Shown piece by piece: positions 1-6,790 of a stretch of 7,729 nucleotides of DNA (the stretch's first letter is position 1; each line of letters opens with the position of its first letter). The DNA lies in the NCBI GenBank assembly GCA_902782815.1, contig CACZOS010000204.1, positions 1-7,729 of the forward strand, given 5' to 3'. The notes beneath the pieces are model-generated. The model made no database searches and was not told the DNA's origin. It saw only the letters and a list, made by a program, of their open reading frames with translations. Both the position numbers and the translations under genes were made by a program. The DNA is from an uncultured Lachnospiraceae bacterium. GTDB taxonomy: Bacteria > Bacillota > Clostridia > Lachnospirales > Lachnospiraceae.

Positions 1-471
1 AAGCTCCCCCATCACCTGGTTCAGGCTTTCCATTCCACTCTTGAAGAAGTGAAATATGCGGACCTTCTCCTTGAAGTGGTGGATTGTTCGGATCCCAGGT
101 ATAAAGATCACATGGCAGTTACCAGGGAGACCCTGGTCAGCCTTGGGGCTGAGGATATCCCCTGTATCCATGTGATGAACAAATGTGACGCTGCTTCCGA
201 GGATTATCCCCGGGCGGGGGAGAATGCCGTCTATCTGTCTGCCGGAGAAGGTGTCGGCATCGATCTGCTTACAGAAGTGATCCGCCGGGAGATCTTTAAA
301 GATTATGTAAGCTGCACCATGCTGATTCCCTATACGGAAGGGGCACTTATTTCCTATTTTAATGAGAACGCCTCGGTGGATCAGGTGGAATATCTGGCGG
401 AGGGGACGAAAATATCCATGAATTGTCTGTGGAAGGACCTGCAGAAATATAAAGAGTACGTGGTCTTCTAG
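1..471 (+). CDS. hflX: GTPase HflX, C-terminal part (5' end outside window)
   Basis: The reading frame is open from base 1 and reads KLPHHLVQAFHSTLEE, which is the stretch after the G3 region of HflX GTPases (family motif 'LPHxLVxAFxSTLEE'). The following DLLLEVVDCSDP is the usual HflX 'adlllhVvDaSdP'. The G4 motif is NKCD (bases 178-189; NKxD specifies guanine), and the G5-like YLSAGEGVGID follows near bases 229-264. About 156 residues are present, ending in a TAG stop. HflX is a GTPase that binds 50S/70S ribosomes and can split stalled ribosomes under stress (family knowledge). The N-terminal HflX domain, Walker A and G2/G3 lie upstream of the window. The GTG at base 49 is internal and not a start. 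The C-terminal domain looks complete. No T-run terminator lies directly behind the stop; the first hairpin downstream is at 521-554. Confidence 0.93.
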   Translation, partial: KLPHHLVQAFHSTLEEVKYADLLLEVVDCSDPRYKDHMAVTRETLVSLGAEDIPCIHVMNKCDAASEDYPRAGENAVYLSAGEGVGIDLLTEVIRREIFKDYVSCTMLIPYTEGALISYFNENASVDQVEYLAEGTKISMNCLWKDLQKYKEYVVF

Positions 472-476
472 TTTTG

Positions 477-505
477 TTGACAAACATTTTCTTCCTCGTT
501 ACAAT
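477..505 (+). promoter_or_regulatory. Sigma-A type promoter for the degV-family gene
   Basis: A perfect -35 box TTGACA (477-482) is followed by a 17-base spacer and a -10 box TACAAT (500-505, 5 of 6 to consensus). Transcription would start near base 512. The -35 box begins 5 bases after the hflX stop, so this promoter separates the DegV gene from hflX. Its leader would be about 90 bases long and contains the hairpin at 521-554. Confidence 0.85.
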
Positions 506-520
506 GACAATAAGAGCTGA

Positions 521-556
521 ACATCGGATGGGGGTTAAGCTCCCATCTGATTTTGT
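521..556 (+). terminator. Hairpin with short T-run in the degV leader (hflX terminator or attenuator)
   Basis: Bases 523-532 (ATCGGATGGG) pair with 542-551 (CCCATCTGAT) through ten pairs including one G-T. Two more pairs (533-541 wobble, 534-540) are possible, leaving a loop of about five bases. The 3' arm runs into TTTTGTCT, a weak T-run. The hairpin lies after the promoter at 477-505, so both hflX read-through RNA and the degV transcript would carry it. It could be the hflX terminator, an attenuator for degV, or simply a leader stem. The weak T-run keeps confidence moderate. Confidence 0.5.
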
Positions 557-589
557 CTCCGGTCCAGTTGAAGATCTTTGCCATTAAAT

Positions 590-595
590 GAGGAG
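590..595 (+). promoter_or_regulatory. Ribosome binding site fixing the degV-family start at 602
   Basis: GAGGAG (590-595) lies 6 bases before ATG 602. The frame is also open from a TTG at 578, but that start would place this site inside the coding sequence and would add residues (PLNEEIV) before the usual DegV N-terminus 'MKYQIVSDG'. Confidence 0.85.
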
Positions 596-601
596 ATTGT
601 G

Positions 602-1510
602 ATGAAATACCAGATTGTCAGTGACGGCTGCTGTGATTTGACATCCGAAGAGATCGAGAAATATCATCTGCGGATCGTTCCTTTTTATGTTTCCTTTGAC
701 GGGCAGACCTATCTGAAAGAGATTGAGGAAATCGGGATCCGCCGGGTGTACCAGGAGATGGTGGTGGATCATCCCGAGATTTTTCCCAAGACATCTCTTC
801 CATCTCTGCAGGATTACCTGGATGTATTTGAGGAGTATTACCGGGAGGGAAAAGCGGTGATCTGTATCTGCTTCACCCCGGCTTTGAGCGGTTCTTACAA
901 CTGTGCCTGCAATGCCAGGGAGGTCTTTCTGGAAGAGCATCCCGATGCGCAGGTCAGTGTCATCAATTCCCAGGCGGGAACAGTGACCCAGGCCCTGATG
1001 GTGATCGAGGCCGGAAAGATGCAGCAGGCGGGCATCTCATATGAGGAGTGTGTCCGGATCCTGGAAGAGATGAAGAAATCAAACCGGATCTTCTTTACGG
1101 TGGGCAATCTGGATTACCTTCAGCACGGAGGCCGGATCGGCCGTCTGGCAGGGCTTGCAGCCAGCGCCCTGTCCCTGAAACCCATGATCACCCTCATAAA
1201 CGGGGAGATCACGAAATCCGGTGTCGGGCGGAGCCGGAAGAAAACAGCGAATAAAACCATCGATCTGATGGAGAATCATTTCAGAGATTCCGGAGAGGAT
1301 CCTGGAAAGTATCATTATGCCGTGGGTTATGGATTCGATATCGAGGAGGGAAAGAAGTTCTACCGGCAGGTGAAAGATGTGATACAGGGCCATGGATGGG
1401 CACAGGAGCTCCTGGAAACACAGATCGGCGCCACAATCGCTGTCCATACCGGACCCCATGCCATAGGCATCGGGATCATCAAAAGATATGAAGAGTATCT
1501 GAATCAATAG
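602..1510 (+). CDS. DegV family protein (fatty-acid-binding, FakB-like)
   Basis: A 302-residue protein of normal length for the DegV family. The N-terminus MKYQIVSDGCCDLT matches the family opening 'ivtDSxxDL', although the usual Ser is Gly here. TSLPS (residues 64-68) matches the TSQPS lipid-binding motif, and LSGSY (95-99) matches LSGTY. LDYLQHGGRIGR (170-181) matches the conserved 'LeyLkkGGRI' segment, and LKPMITLINGEI follows, as in family members. DegV/FakB proteins bind a fatty acid in a buried pocket. In Gram-positive bacteria they present it to the kinase FakA, making acyl-phosphate for phospholipid synthesis (family knowledge). No fakA is in this window, so lipid preference and partner are open. 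The protein has no signal peptide or membrane segment, so it should be cytoplasmic. It appears to be a single-gene unit, with its own promoter at 477-505 and a terminator just after the stop. Confidence 0.95.
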   Translation: MKYQIVSDGCCDLTSEEIEKYHLRIVPFYVSFDGQTYLKEIEEIGIRRVYQEMVVDHPEIFPKTSLPSLQDYLDVFEEYYREGKAVICICFTPALSGSYNCACNAREVFLEEHPDAQVSVINSQAGTVTQALMVIEAGKMQQAGISYEECVRILEEMKKSNRIFFTVGNLDYLQHGGRIGRLAGLAASALSLKPMITLINGEITKSGVGRSRKKTANKTIDLMENHFRDSGEDPGKYHYAVGYGFDIEEGKKFYRQVKDVIQGHGWAQELLETQIGATIAVHTGPHAIGIGIIKRYEEYLNQ

Positions 1511-1519
1511 ATAGTAGGG

Positions 1520-1565
1520 CCGGGAGGGAACCGGATCCTCAGGGATCCTTTCCTTTCGGTTTTTT
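1520..1565 (+). terminator. Strong intrinsic terminator after the degV-family gene
   Basis: Bases 1520-1530 pair with 1549-1559 (eleven pairs, three of them G-T). After a two-base bulge (1531-1532), GGATCC (1533-1538) pairs with GGATCC (1543-1548) around a TCAG loop. Six T follow at 1560-1565. This is a long stem with a proper T-run. It ends only 25 bases before the moxR start codon, and its tail nearly touches the moxR ribosome binding site AAAGGAG (1578-1584). It may therefore act as an end point for degV mRNA or as a leaky attenuator that sets moxR operon expression. Confidence 0.88.
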
Positions 1566-1590
1566 CTGCCGGAAGATAAAGGAGATTAGC

Positions 1591-2532
1591 ATGAACCAGA
1601 AAATGAAAGAGGTTTTAAGACAAGTGGACCGGGTAATCATCGGCAAGGAGAGCATCACCAGAAAAGTACTGATGACTTTTCTTTCCGATGGCCATGTCCT
1701 CCTGCAGGATGTCCCCGGCGTGGGAAAGACCACCATGGCTCTGGCTTTTTCCAAAGCCCTGGGTCTTTCTTACAAGAGAATCCAGTTCACGCCGGATGTC
1801 ATGCCTTCAGATGTGCTGGGATTTTATTTCTACAACCGGGAGACCGGGGATTTCGTTTACCGGGAAGGTGCTGTCATGACCCAGATTCTTCTGGCGGATG
1901 AACTAAACCGTACCTCCAGCAGGACCCAGTCCTCCCTTTTGGAGGCCATGGAGGAGGGCCAGGTGACGGTGGACGGGCAAACCCATGTACTGCCGGAACC
2001 CTTTTTCGTGATCGCCACCCAGAATCCTGCCGGTTCCGCCGGAACCCAGGTCCTTCCCCAGTCACAGCTGGACCGCTTTATGGTCATGTTATCCCTGGGA
2101 TACCCTGACCTGAAAGAGGAGATTGTCCTGATGCAGGACCGGGGTTCAGGAAATCCCCTGGATTCCGTGGAAACCGTCCTTACGGACCGGGAGATCAGTA
2201 TCATAAAGAAAGAAGTGAAAGAGGTTGAAGTATCTCCTCTGATCTATCAGTATATTGCCATACTTGCGTCAGCCACCAGAAAGCATGACCTGGTGGAGGT
2301 TGGAGTCAGCCCCAGAGGCTCTCTTGCCCTTTGCCGTATGGCGAAAGCCGGAGCCTATCTGTCCGGCCGGGACCATGTTATTCCCGAGGACGTCCAGGAG
2401 GTCATCCGGGATGTTTTCAGTCACCGCCTCATCCTGAAGGCCAGGGCCCGTCTGACCGAAAATATGGAGGAGGAAATAATCAAGGAGATCGTGGCATCCG
2501 TCAGAATTCCGGATGTCCGGACCGGAAGATGA
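1591..2532 (+). CDS. MoxR family AAA+ ATPase
   Basis: A 313-residue protein, normal for MoxR ATPases. Walker A is PGVGKTTMA (residues 42-50, Lys46). Walker B is ILLADELNR (99-107, Asp103-Glu104). The sensor-1 strand is ATQNP (142-146), followed by LPQSQLDRF (155-163), which carries the family's arginine after the lid. Sensor 2 is in GVSPRGSL (238-245). All residues expected for ATP hydrolysis are present. After ATQNP the sequence reads AGSAGTQVLP where many MoxR proteins have 'IEYEGTYPLP', a subfamily-level difference. MoxR proteins form cytoplasmic rings thought to remodel or activate partner proteins, often encoded beside DUF58 or VWA genes. The start ATG 1591 is preceded by AAAGGAG at 1578-1584. 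The stop overlaps the DUF58 start (ATGA, 2529-2532), which implies translational coupling. No promoter is visible between the terminator at 1520-1565 and the start. Confidence 0.95.
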   Translation: MNQKMKEVLRQVDRVIIGKESITRKVLMTFLSDGHVLLQDVPGVGKTTMALAFSKALGLSYKRIQFTPDVMPSDVLGFYFYNRETGDFVYREGAVMTQILLADELNRTSSRTQSSLLEAMEEGQVTVDGQTHVLPEPFFVIATQNPAGSAGTQVLPQSQLDRFMVMLSLGYPDLKEEIVLMQDRGSGNPLDSVETVLTDREISIIKKEVKEVEVSPLIYQYIAILASATRKHDLVEVGVSPRGSLALCRMAKAGAYLSGRDHVIPEDVQEVIRDVFSHRLILKARARLTENMEEEIIKEIVASVRIPDVRTGR

Positions 2533-3602
2533 AAAAAAACGTGAGAAGAAAAAAGAGAAACACGCTTTTCCTTTTCGCCGCAGGCTTTCTGGCTGCATCC
2601 TTTATCGGTTTGAGGATCCTGCTGATCTATCTCTTGTTCTGGATCCTTCTGATCGGGATATCCTTCCTCTACTTTTATCTGCTTCCTTCTTCTCTGCCCT
2701 GCACTCTGGAAATACCCGGGACCTGCAGGAAAGGGGATGAGGTTGCGGGACGCCTTTATGTGGTGCAGAACGGAAGGCTGCCCATCTTTCACGGGGAGGC
2801 CCGGATACTGCTGAAAAATCACTTTTCCGGACAGGAAGAAAGGATCAGTCTGGATATTATGCTCATGGGGAGGGAGGAAGGTATCTCCGCCTTCCATCTG
2901 CATGTTCCCTATCTGGGAATGATGGAGATCCTCCTGGAATCTGCCGAAGTCTGCGGCCTGTTCGGAATCGGAAGGAAAAAGATACTCTCTTCCATGAAAA
3001 AGTATCTTATGGTTCTTCCGGATACCCGCAGCATGATCCTGGAGATTCCGCCCCTTTTTCATCCGGATCCTGAAGGGGAGGAAGTCCGAGAAGCATTCAT
3101 GGGATATGACCCGGGTCTTTACCAGGGCATCCGGCCTTATCAAAACGGGGATCCTCTGAGGAATATCCACTGGAAGATGACCGGAAAGACCGGAGAGATC
3201 ATGGTCAGGGAGCTGGGAGTTCCCGCCGGAAGGGAACCCAGGCTTTTCCTTTATACTGGGCTCCCCTGCCTGGATCCGGCCCGGATCGATGCCCTGATGG
3301 AAGATTATATCTCCCTTTCCATGACGCTTTCAGCCCGTGGGCAGTCCCACATTCTCTGCTGGAAAAATGAAGGAAAAGAACCGGTGGAATACCGGGTGGA
3401 TATCCCGGCGAAACTGGAAGAGATCCTGGAATCCCTGTATCAGATCGTATTCTGGCAGGATCCGGGAAAGGACAGGGATACCCGGATTTACTATATGAGT
3501 TATGATGAAGAATCCGTTTACGGATTGTTTGCCGCGGGAGACCAGGATATACTTAAGCCTGTCTATCTGCGGGAAAGGCTGTGGAATGAAGGAAAAGTCT
3601 AG
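2529..3602 (+). CDS. DUF58 domain membrane protein, MoxR partner
   Basis: A 357-residue protein. The N-terminus is highly basic (MKKNVRRKKRN), followed by two adjacent hydrophobic segments at about residues 12-31 and 32-52, probably a membrane hairpin. A beta-rich region follows (about 58-165). The DUF58 signature is at 193-230: GYDPGLYQGIRPYQNGDPLR, then NIHWKMTGKTGEIMVRE, matching the family's 'R.Y..GD..R.IHWK.SA..g.l.vRe'. The remaining ~125 residues resemble the VWA-like C-terminal half of DUF58 proteins, with no obvious MIDAS motif. The start was chosen at ATG 2529 because it overlaps the MoxR stop (ATGA) and gives the proper N-terminus; upstream in-frame sequence back to 2331 lies inside moxR. 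DUF58 proteins co-occur with MoxR and are presumed substrates or adaptors; their biochemical role is not established. Codon 2 begins a run of eight A (2532-2539). Confidence 0.93.
   Translation: MKKNVRRKKRNTLFLFAAGFLAASFIGLRILLIYLLFWILLIGISFLYFYLLPSSLPCTLEIPGTCRKGDEVAGRLYVVQNGRLPIFHGEARILLKNHFSGQEERISLDIMLMGREEGISAFHLHVPYLGMMEILLESAEVCGLFGIGRKKILSSMKKYLMVLPDTRSMILEIPPLFHPDPEGEEVREAFMGYDPGLYQGIRPYQNGDPLRNIHWKMTGKTGEIMVRELGVPAGREPRLFLYTGLPCLDPARIDALMEDYISLSMTLSARGQSHILCWKNEGKEPVEYRVDIPAKLEEILESLYQIVFWQDPGKDRDTRIYYMSYDEESVYGLFAAGDQDILKPVYLRERLWNEGKV
3571..3578 (+). promoter_or_regulatory. Ribosome binding site fixing the transglutaminase start at 3586
   Basis: GGGAAAGG (3571-3578) lies 7 bases before ATG 3586. 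The frame is open from ATG 3502, but those 28 extra residues are encoded entirely inside the DUF58 gene and have no clear binding site. The 3586 start leaves a 17-base overlap with the DUF58 gene. Confidence 0.7.
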
Positions 3603-5913
3603 GACTTTGTCAGAACAAAAGATCCATAAAGCATTTACGGTCTCGCCCTGGAGAGAAGAGCGCGACTGGCCGGAGATCCTTCGTGGCGTTCTCCTCCTGT
3701 GGATGGGAACCGGGTTACTCCTGGGATGGCTGACCGCCCTTTTAGGGCTGGACTGTTCTCTTGTCCCGGTCTGCCTCTTTTTATGGATTCCTTCAATATT
3801 AACAGGCGCAATTATTCCGGAGTGGTCCGCAGGGAGAGGGAAAGTCTGTCTGGTCCTTATGGGTCTGCTGCCTTTACTGATCCTGATCCTTCCTCCCCTG
3901 AGGGAGGGAAGGGAAGGACTTATCCGGGATGCTTATCATACCCTGGCCAAAAGGGGGATCATTTTCTTCAGCCGGGGTTCGGAGACAGATGCGGTCTGGA
4001 CAAAGACTGCAGTCCTTCTCATTCTCAGCCTGTGGATTATGCTGCTGATGCGGTGGATTGTGTCCGGGCGCGGGGAATATTCCTGGCTGTTTTGCATCTG
4101 CCTTCTTCTGATCGAGATGCGCTGTGGTACAGGAGAAGACGCTTTCTGGTTTCTGGCCTGGCTTTTCTGGTTCCTTCTTTTTCATATCAGCTCCATGAGG
4201 GCCTACATCATGCTGGTGATCCCTCTGCTGGTCCTTACGGTTACTGCGGAGACGCTGTCCCGTCATTCCACGGGCGGAGTCTGGAGAGAGGCATGGATCA
4301 ACTTCCGATATGGAGGAGATTCCCGGGGTCTTCCCCGGGGAAGGCTGGAGGATGCCGGATCCTTTGATAGGGGAGAAGAAACTGTTCTTACCCTGAACAA
4401 CGACCGGGGAGACTTCTTTTATCTTAAAGGGTTTGTGGGTACCTTATACCGGGATAATGCCTGGATTGCCGAAGATAAGTCGCTGGAGGATGTGGAGAAG
4501 AGTATTCTGGGATCAGAAGAAGACTTTTTTTTCTGGCTCCATGATCAGGGGTGCTCGGGCTGGAATCAGCTTGCCCAGAAAATGGGCAAAGGAGAAAAAG
4601 AAACTCTGTCTGTTCGCAATCTCGGTGCCGACAGAAGGAATCTTTATCTTCCTTACGAGCTGACCGGTTCTCCCCTGCAGTTGGAAAAGGATGGGACTGC
4701 CGTGTCCGTCACCGGGGAGACCCTTCTGGCTACCGGTCTGCGGGGACAGAAAAACTACGATCTGAAAATGTACCCTTCCCTGGCCGGGCAGATCAGTCCG
4801 GAAAAAGGGAAGAAGAAAACCCGGACCGGACAGCCCTACAATATCTATGAAGAATATGTGGACCGGACCTGCCTGGCCTTGCCCATGGAAGTCCGGGAGA
4901 CCCTCCTGGAAGAACTGGGAGGGGTAAGTACGGTGGGAGTCGATGATCCCCTGTCCGTCGTTAAAAGAGTCAGAAAATGGATGGGCGACCGGATGAGCTA
5001 CCGGGCTGACCCGGGACCGGTGCCGGAAAATGAGGATTTCGTAAAATGGTTTTTCTCGGGAGAAGCTGCTGGATACGATGTACATTACGCTACCATCGCA
5101 GTGATGCTTTTCCGTTATTACGGGATTCCCTCAAGATACGTTGAGGGCTATCTGGTTGAGGGAAGCAATGAGGTCAGAGAGGCTGCTGCCCATGCCTGGC
5201 CGGAAATCTACCTGTCCGGCCTGGGCTGGGTGCCGGTGGAAGTGATGAAGGATTATCAGAAAAGAATGCCTTCCTACCTTAAAGAGGACGAGGAACTCTT
5301 TTCCGGTGATAATAAAGAGACAAAGCCTGATTCCCCCAAAGAGGAGAAAAAACCTTCTCCCGGGGAGAAGACCGGGGAAAAGGGAAATAAGGAAGAGAAA
5401 AACGGTTCGGAATCTCCGGTATCACCCGTCGCCTCAGGCCCGGGTAAGGGAATCCTCCCGGCTGTTCTGATCCTTTTCATCCTTATGGGGCTGCTTCCGG
5501 TTCTGTCAGGAAGGGCAAAAAGGATCATGCGTCCGCCGCTGGAGAAAACTTCACCGGTTTCTTACCTGATTCTCTGGTACCAGTACTGCATGTTCCTCAT
5601 CTATTTACTGGAGGATGATCCCGGGGAAAGGGCATCCATGGCCGTGGATAACCGGCTGGTCCGGTGGGAAGAACGGTGGATAAAGAGACATCCCGAAGTG
5701 GACACAAAAACCCTGCGGCGGGTGGGGCTCCTTCGCCAGAAAGCGATCTACCGCAGGCAGGGGATCAGCCGGAAGGAGGCAGAGTCCGCCAAAGGTTTTT
5801 TGGAAAAGGAATCCCGCTTTCTCTGTTCCTGCCTCACTCCGGCAGGGAAGATCCGGGCGAGGTTCGGAATAAGACCTTCTTTTTTGGCACAATACAGGCG
5901 AAGACATGATTAA
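3586..5913 (+). CDS. Membrane transglutaminase-like protein with the catalytic Cys replaced by Asp
   Basis: A 775-residue protein with the architecture of TgpA/DUF3488-type transglutaminases. About seven hydrophobic segments lie in residues 31-221 (roughly 31-52, 57-77, 86-104, 141-158, 165-177, 186-200, 206-221). An extracytoplasmic region follows (222-620) with the transglutaminase-like fold at about 450-560. A Lys/Glu/Pro/Ser-rich linker spans about 565-620, a membrane segment GILPAVLILFILMGLLPVL about 622-640, and a charged cytoplasmic tail ends the protein. The fold is clear: W-F-F-S-G-E-A-A-G-Y-D-V-H-Y-A, then YYGIPSRYVEGYLV, AHAWPEIYLSGLGWVPVEV. In active relatives the first motif is 'GYCxHFA'; here Cys is Asp498 (GAT, 5077-5079). 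His536 of AHAW is kept, and the third triad position is Glu552 (WVPVE) rather than Asp. It is therefore probably not a cysteine-dependent transglutaminase or protease, and may instead bind or present a surface partner. It overlaps the DUF58 gene by 17 bases. The family call is firm; function is open. Confidence 0.9.
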   Translation: MKEKSRTLSEQKIHKAFTVSPWREERDWPEILRGVLLLWMGTGLLLGWLTALLGLDCSLVPVCLFLWIPSILTGAIIPEWSAGRGKVCLVLMGLLPLLILILPPLREGREGLIRDAYHTLAKRGIIFFSRGSETDAVWTKTAVLLILSLWIMLLMRWIVSGRGEYSWLFCICLLLIEMRCGTGEDAFWFLAWLFWFLLFHISSMRAYIMLVIPLLVLTVTAETLSRHSTGGVWREAWINFRYGGDSRGLPRGRLEDAGSFDRGEETVLTLNNDRGDFFYLKGFVGTLYRDNAWIAEDKSLEDVEKSILGSEEDFFFWLHDQGCSGWNQLAQKMGKGEKETLSVRNLGADRRNLYLPYELTGSPLQLEKDGTAVSVTGETLLATGLRGQKNYDLKMYPSLAGQISPEKGKKKTRTGQPYNIYEEYVDRTCLALPMEVRETLLEELGGVSTVGVDDPLSVVKRVRKWMGDRMSYRADPGPVPENEDFVKWFFSGEAAGYDVHYATIAVMLFRYYGIPSRYVEGYLVEGSNEVREAAAHAWPEIYLSGLGWVPVEVMKDYQKRMPSYLKEDEELFSGDNKETKPDSPKEEKKPSPGEKTGEKGNKEEKNGSESPVSPVASGPGKGILPAVLILFILMGLLPVLSGRAKRIMRPPLEKTSPVSYLILWYQYCMFLIYLLEDDPGERASMAVDNRLVRWEERWIKRHPEVDTKTLRRVGLLRQKAIYRRQGISRKEAESAKGFLEKESRFLCSCLTPAGKIRARFGIRPSFLAQYRRRHD

Positions 5914-5929
5914 TAGGAGAATATAGATT

Positions 5930-6790
5930 ATGTGGTTAGCGGACCAATGGAAAGAATATGAAGTGATCGACTGCTCCCGGGGGGAGAAACTGGAACGCTG
6001 GGGGGACTATATCCTCCTGCGCCCTGACCCCCAGGTTATCTGGCAGACGGAGAAAAAGGACCGGCGCTGGCATAAGCTGAATGCCCACTACCACCGCAGC
6101 AGCAGAGGAGGGGGAAACTGGGAGTTTTTCAGCCTTCCGGAACAATGGGATATCCGTTACCGGGATCTGACCTTCCGTCTGAAACCCTTCAGTTTCAAAC
6201 ATACCGGCCTTTTTCCTGAGCAGGCAGTCAACTGGGACTGGTTTTCGGAAAAGATCAGGAGAGCCGGCCGACCGGTAAAGGTCCTCAACCTTTTTGCCTA
6301 CACCGGAGGTGCTACCCTGGCTGCCGCGGCGGCAGGCGCCGCGGTCACCCATGTGGATGCCTCCAAAGGTATGGTTACCTGGGCCAGGGAGAATGCTTCT
6401 GTCTCCGGTCTGTCAGACCGGCCTGTGAGATGGCTGGTGGATGATTGTGTGAAGTTTGTGGAACGTGAGATCCGCCGGGGCAACCACTATGACGGCATTA
6501 TCATGGATCCCCCCTCTTACGGCAGAGGACCGAAAGGGGAGATCTGGAAGATCGAGGAAAAGATCTTTCCCCTGGTGGAACTCTGTGAGAAGCTGCTGAG
6601 CGACAACCCTCTATTCTTCCTGATCAACTCTTACACCACCGGGCTTCAGCCTGCGGTCCTGGCTTACATGCTGGGCAGTGTCATCGAGAAAAAACATGGA
6701 GGACAGACCAGTGCCGGGGAGATCGGACTTCCGGTATCCGCCAGCGGTCTGGTATTGCCCTGCGGAGCCTCGGGGAGATGGGAGAGATAG
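5930..6790 (+). CDS. Class I SAM-dependent methyltransferase, COG1092/RlmI-like
   Basis: A 286-residue protein. The N-terminal part (1-110) has the family sequence WGDYILLRPDPQVIW and 'LKPFSFKHTGLFPEQAVNWDW'-type residues (84-104). The SAM-binding motif I is VLNLFAYTGGATLAAA (118-133), followed by the acidic THVDASKG loop (140-147) that would hold the SAM ribose. The catalytic motif IV is DPPSYGRGPKGEIWK (193-207), typical of the RlmI/RlmK and RlmL-C group of 23S rRNA methyltransferases. The C-terminus LVLPCGASGRWE is also typical. No separate N-terminal PUA domain is visible, unlike E. coli RlmI, so the target (rRNA base or other) cannot be named. The start ATG 5930 has GGAGA (5916-5920) nine bases upstream. 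The gene lies 16 bases after the transglutaminase-like gene and its stop directly abuts the next ATG, so it is probably in the same transcript. The product should be cytoplasmic. Confidence 0.88.
   Translation: MWLADQWKEYEVIDCSRGEKLERWGDYILLRPDPQVIWQTEKKDRRWHKLNAHYHRSSRGGGNWEFFSLPEQWDIRYRDLTFRLKPFSFKHTGLFPEQAVNWDWFSEKIRRAGRPVKVLNLFAYTGGATLAAAAAGAAVTHVDASKGMVTWARENASVSGLSDRPVRWLVDDCVKFVEREIRRGNHYDGIIMDPPSYGRGPKGEIWKIEEKIFPLVELCEKLLSDNPLFFLINSYTTGLQPAVLAYMLGSVIEKKHGGQTSAGEIGLPVSASGLVLPCGASGRWER

Noticed and set aside
1533..1548. Paired GGATCC sites as a possible operator or restriction-related repeat
   Set aside because: They form the upper stem of the terminator at 1520-1565, and GGATCC/GATC words are frequent throughout the window.
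2331..2528. Upstream extension of the DUF58 frame
   Set aside because: It is coded inside moxR and reads as non-protein-like sequence. ATG 2529 overlapping the moxR stop is the natural start.
2421..3170. Long antisense open frame (about 249 codons) opposite moxR/DUF58
   Set aside because: It lies opposite well-identified genes, resembles no family I know, and is explained by the low stop frequency on the complement of this GC-rich coding sequence.
3502..3585. Upstream ATG extension of the transglutaminase-like gene
   Set aside because: These 28 codons lie wholly inside the DUF58 gene. The start at 3586 has a well-placed ribosome binding site and a usual operon overlap.
4320..4342. GC-rich hairpin (CCCGGGG / CCCCGGGG) inside the transglutaminase-like gene
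   Set aside because: It lies within a continuous reading frame (coding DSRGLPRGR), has no T-run, and fits chance in CCGG-rich coding sequence.
4513..5085. Antisense open frame (about 190 codons) opposite the transglutaminase-like gene
   Set aside because: It is a mirror of a clear coding region, has no recognisable domain, and its composition reflects the reverse complement.
5280..5450. Purine-rich, repetitive stretch that could be taken for a DNA repeat
   Set aside because: It codes for the Lys/Glu/Pro/Ser-rich linker before the last membrane segment. Repeats are imperfect and follow codon use, typical of flexible linkers.
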